A stretch of DNA of 8,861 bases, taken from CAIZGX01 sp964511555 (GTDB taxonomy: Bacteria; Bacteroidota; Bacteroidia; Flavobacteriales_D; Sanyastnellaceae). The notes under the pieces were generated by a model. It was not told the DNA's origin. It saw nothing but the letters and a program-made list of their open reading frames with translations, and searched no databases. The translations under genes were made by a program, and so were the position numbers. The stretch covers positions 1 to 8,861 of the forward strand of contig CAZEFR010000065.1 of NCBI GenBank assembly GCA_964511555.1, read 5' to 3'. This document shows positions 7,219 to 8,861 of the stretch, in pieces (position 1 is the stretch's first letter; every line of letters begins with the position of its first letter).

Positions 7219-8217
7219 ATGTATTACAGCGACTATCTAAAACTGGGAGACGTTCTTAACGCACAAGAACTCGAAAGCGACAAACAAGGTAAACACGCTC
7301 ACGATGAGATGTTGTTTATTGTTATTCATCAATCGTACGAATTGTGGTTCAAGCAGATTTTATTCGAAATGAAATCGGTGTACGACATTTTGGCGAAAGA
7401 GAACATTAACGACAACAGTCCAGAGTTGCAAATCGCTGTAAACCGCATGCACCGAGTAACAGAGATCCTTCGCATTTTGGTCGACAAGATTAACATCTTG
7501 GAAACCATGTCGGCGCAAGACTTCCTAGATTTCCGCGACATGCTTCGTCCAGCAAGCGGATTCCAAAGCATGCAGTTCAAAGTATTAGAAACTTTGTTAG
7601 GATTGAAAGTGGAAGAACGTCATGGACAAGAATATTTCACCAGTCAGTTACGCAGCGAAGACGCGAAGCAGATTTACACCTTAGCGAAAGAAACAACGTT
7701 GTTGGAATTGGTGAACAACTGGTTAGAGCGCATGCCATTTTTCGAAGAGAAATATTGGGGAAGTGAAGACTTTTGCACGCAATACAGAAGCGCTTATTCC
7801 TCTTCATTGAGTGAAATGGAAATGCAAAACTTGAAAGCGTTCGATGAATTGTTCATGTCGAATGAACCCGTTGAAAACAGAAAGTTAAGCGCCAAAGCCA
7901 GAAGAGCTGGGCTCTTCATAATGTTGTACCGCGACTATCCGATACTTCAGAATCCGTATAGAATCATCAACTCACTCCTTGACATTGACGAGTTGTTGGC
8001 TACTTGGAGATGGCGCCACATGAACATGGTTCACCGCATGATTGGCGGAAGAGCAGGAACAGGCGGAAGCACAGGAAAAGGATATTTAAGAGAAGCGGAT
8101 ATGAAGCATTATGTGTTTCAAGATTTCGCTGAATTGACTTCTTTCTTGGTTGAACGAAGAAAATTCCCGGCTATTAGCGATGAGCTTGCAAAGAAACTCG
8201 GCTTCGAGAATGGATAG
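7219..8217 (+). CDS. kynA: Tryptophan 2,3-dioxygenase (heme enzyme)
   Basis: Predicted to open the indole ring of L-tryptophan with O2 to give N-formylkynurenine, the first step of the kynurenine route; cytoplasmic, tetrameric, heme b. The 332-residue protein has the diagnostic blocks in order: HDEMLFIVIHQSYELWFKQI at 28-47 with active-site H37; DFRDMLRPASGFQS at 104-117 with the substrate-carboxylate-binding R106; and WRWRHMNMVHRMIGGRAGTG at 263-282 with heme-ligand H267 and T281. The 14-residue spacing between H267 and T281 equals that of the human (328/342) and Xanthomonas (240/254) enzymes. The length fits the tryptophan enzymes, and nothing suggests the larger indoleamine dioxygenases. 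The 33-base gap after the CotH gene contains TACACTTG (7193-7200) and TGCCTTTG (7199-7206), each one mismatch from TAnnTTTG, so it may have its own promoter. No other kynurenine gene is in the window. Its end overlaps the next gene by 8 bases. Confidence 0.96.
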   Translation: MYYSDYLKLGDVLNAQELESDKQGKHAHDEMLFIVIHQSYELWFKQILFEMKSVYDILAKENINDNSPELQIAVNRMHRVTEILRILVDKINILETMSAQDFLDFRDMLRPASGFQSMQFKVLETLLGLKVEERHGQEYFTSQLRSEDAKQIYTLAKETTLLELVNNWLERMPFFEEKYWGSEDFCTQYRSAYSSSLSEMEMQNLKAFDELFMSNEPVENRKLSAKARRAGLFIMLYRDYPILQNPYRIINSLLDIDELLATWRWRHMNMVHRMIGGRAGTGGSTGKGYLREADMKHYVFQDFAELTSFLVERRKFPAISDELAKKLGFENG

Positions 8218-8563
8218 TTATGTTCGTGATCTTCTCTCGGACATTGTTCGGTCGATTGATGAAATAAATGAGTTCTCGGCCGGACTTACCATTGAAGACT
8301 TCAAGCAATACTTATCGAATAAAATGATGCGTCGCGCCATAGAGCGCGACCTCATTATTATTGGCGAGGCCATGCACGACATTGTGAAAGTCGATCACAC
8401 GCGTGTTATGCGCATTAAAAATTCTCGACGCGTCGTAGAACTTCGCAACGATGTCGTTCATTCGTACGACGATTTAGCCAACGAGAAAATCTGGAATTTT
8501 ATATGGAAGGAGCTTCCTTTTTTGCGGAAGGAAGTTTCGCATATTCTTGATCTTTATTATTAG
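8210..8563 (+). CDS. HepT-like (DUF86) small HEPN protein
   Basis: 117 helical residues resembling the HepT/DUF86 family, many of which act as ribonuclease toxins neutralised by an MntA nucleotidyltransferase that AMPylates a tyrosine. Seen: a YVRDLLSDIVRSIDEI N-terminal helix, RRAIERDLIIIGEAMHDI at 41-58, and ELRNDVVHSYDD at 78-88 containing the family RX4HXY motif as R79, H84 and Y86; a closing helix IWNFIWKELPFLRKEV. The ATG at 8210 is chosen because the family begins right there and the frame's upstream extension (to 8150) lies wholly inside the dioxygenase gene. No MntA gene precedes or follows in the window; the partner, normally adjacent, is absent. The 8-base overlap with the dioxygenase implies translational coupling, odd for a toxin. 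It may be an orphan toxin, a solitary HEPN protein with another role, or have a distant partner. Confidence 0.82.
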   Translation: MDSYVRDLLSDIVRSIDEINEFSAGLTIEDFKQYLSNKMMRRAIERDLIIIGEAMHDIVKVDHTRVMRIKNSRRVVELRNDVVHSYDDLANEKIWNFIWKELPFLRKEVSHILDLYY

Positions 8564-8587
8564 CGTTGAAAAAGAATGTTTTCAACG
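8564..8587. terminator. Stem-loop directly after the HepT-like gene
   Basis: CGTTGAAAA (8564-8572) and TTTTCAACG (8579-8587) pair perfectly over 9 base pairs around the loop AGAATG, starting at the base after the stop codon. There is no T-run after it on either strand, so it is not a classical intrinsic terminator; it could protect or end the dioxygenase/HepT-like transcript. Confidence 0.4.
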
Positions 8588-8615
8588 AATGCCTTTGGCG
8601 AATGCTCCGCGAATG
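8586..8615. repeat. Three CGAATG direct repeats
   Basis: CGAATG occurs at 8586, 8599 and 8610, with starts spaced 13 and 11 bases, immediately after (and touching) the stem-loop. Copies 2 and 3 share the longer GCGAATG. No known element is recognised; this may be slippage debris. Confidence 0.3.
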
Positions 8616-8631
8616 TCTTCGACGATTTTTA

Positions 8632-8659
8632 TTACGAAATAGGAATTATGAAATAGGAA
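8632..8659. repeat. Tandem 14-base duplication
   Basis: TTACGAAATAGGAA is followed at once by TTATGAAATAGGAA, differing at one base. Further TAGGAA copies occur at 8688 and 8757, the latter two inside the Abi-family gene. It lies in the AT-rich space between the convergent HepT-like and Abi-family genes. Confidence 0.6.
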
Positions 8660-8660
8660 C

Positions 8661-8675
8661 AAAATCTTCGATTTT
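8661..8675 (-). terminator. Possible hairpin terminator of the Abi-family gene
   Basis: On the minus strand AAAATC-GAA-GATTTT forms a 6-base-pair hairpin starting 4 bases after the Abi-family stop codon. The stem is AT-rich and is followed by GTTCCTATTT, not a clean T-run, so termination is uncertain. Confidence 0.25.
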
Positions 8676-8679
8676 CCAA

Positions 8680-8861
8680 TTACATAGTAGGAATAAATCC
8701 GAAGGATTTCCACAGCCCTTGATCTTGCCAATTATTTAAAAACCCTAATTTGTAAATAGGAATATTGGGATAATTGGAAAACAAGTCTAAAATATTGTTT
8801 TTAATCTGATGATTAGGAGTTACTTCATTACATAAATAAATCATTGTACTGATAACCAAAA
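8680..8861 (-). CDS. Abi-family (Abi_2) protein, C-terminal fragment
   Basis: The minus-strand frame entering at the right edge gives 59 residues before a TAA at 8682-8680; the start lies outside the window. The fragment contains YLCNEVTPNHQIKNNI, then LFSNYPNIPIYKLGFLNN and WQDQGLWK. The pattern NYPNIP..(K)LGF..NW....LW is the usual C-terminal block of Abi_2 proteins (AbiD/AbiF type), which are HEPN-fold proteins linked to abortive infection against phage. The catalytic RX4-6H motifs would lie upstream, so activity cannot be judged. GC is far lower than in the metabolic genes (29% in 8641-8820), which suggests recent transfer. It converges with the HepT-like gene. Family assignment rests on a short but characteristic segment. 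Confidence 0.7.
   Translation of the reverse strand, partial: LVISTMIYLCNEVTPNHQIKNNILDLFSNYPNIPIYKLGFLNNWQDQGLWKSFGFIPTM

Noticed and set aside
8150..8209. Longer HepT-like protein starting at the ATG at 8150
   Set aside because: The extra 20 residues are encoded wholly inside the dioxygenase gene and do not resemble the family N-terminus.
8396..8405. Palindrome ACACGCGTGT inside the HepT-like gene
   Set aside because: Ten bases, inside coding sequence, not near a start; it shares only ACAC/GTGT with the proposed operators and in the wrong order.
8695..8709. AAATCC-GAA-GGATTT hairpin
   Set aside because: It lies within the Abi-family coding sequence (residues KSFGFI) and is short; probably incidental, though it resembles the hairpin at 8661-8675.
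1..8861. tRNA, rRNA, CRISPR array, insertion sequence or transposase
   Set aside because: No cloverleaf, repeat-spacer pattern, terminal inverted repeats or transposase motifs were seen on reading either strand; the space outside genes is small.

Overview
The window looks like a chromosomal segment from a member of the Bacteroidota, probably of the Flavobacteriales. The main reasons are a secreted protein ending in a type A type IX secretion (T9SS) sorting domain, a Nudix-type transcription regulator of the kind common in this phylum, a TAnnTTTG-type -7 promoter element, and start codons without obvious strong Shine-Dalgarno sequences. By eye the genes are in the mid-40s percent GC. The right edge is clearly poorer: 53 G/C of 180 bases in 8641-8820, or 29%.

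Left half, minus strand: a 2,4-dienoyl-CoA reductase (FadH, 2207-4213) is followed after 74 bases by a GH65 maltose phosphorylase (2132 to beyond the left edge). Right half, plus strand, divergent from fadH: a Nudix-domain regulator with a degraded Nudix box (4277-4990) overlaps by 4 bases a secreted CotH-kinase/lamin-tail/T9SS protein (4987-7185). After 33 bases comes tryptophan 2,3-dioxygenase (7219-8217), which overlaps by 8 bases a small HepT-like (DUF86) gene (8210-8563). Converging from the right edge is the C-terminal end of an Abi-family (Abi_2) abortive-infection-type protein (8680-8861). The 116 bases between the last two genes hold hairpins and short direct repeats but no gene.

The most coherent signal is regulatory. 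Two closely similar 15-base palindromes (GTGTACTTAATACAC and GTGTATTCAGCACAC) each lie exactly 40 bases upstream of a minus-strand start codon, one before the maltose phosphorylase and one before fadH. The fadH site also sits in the promoter region of the Nudix regulator. I infer a local regulon in which the regulator controls itself, fadH and maltose phosphorylase, with the CotH gene translationally coupled behind the regulator. Maltose phosphorylase would yield glucose plus beta-glucose-1-phosphate. Why a fatty-acid reductase should share its operator is not explained by known pathways.

The right edge may be the start of an accessory or defence region. It has an orphan HepT-like gene without a visible MntA partner, an Abi-family gene, lower GC and small repeats.
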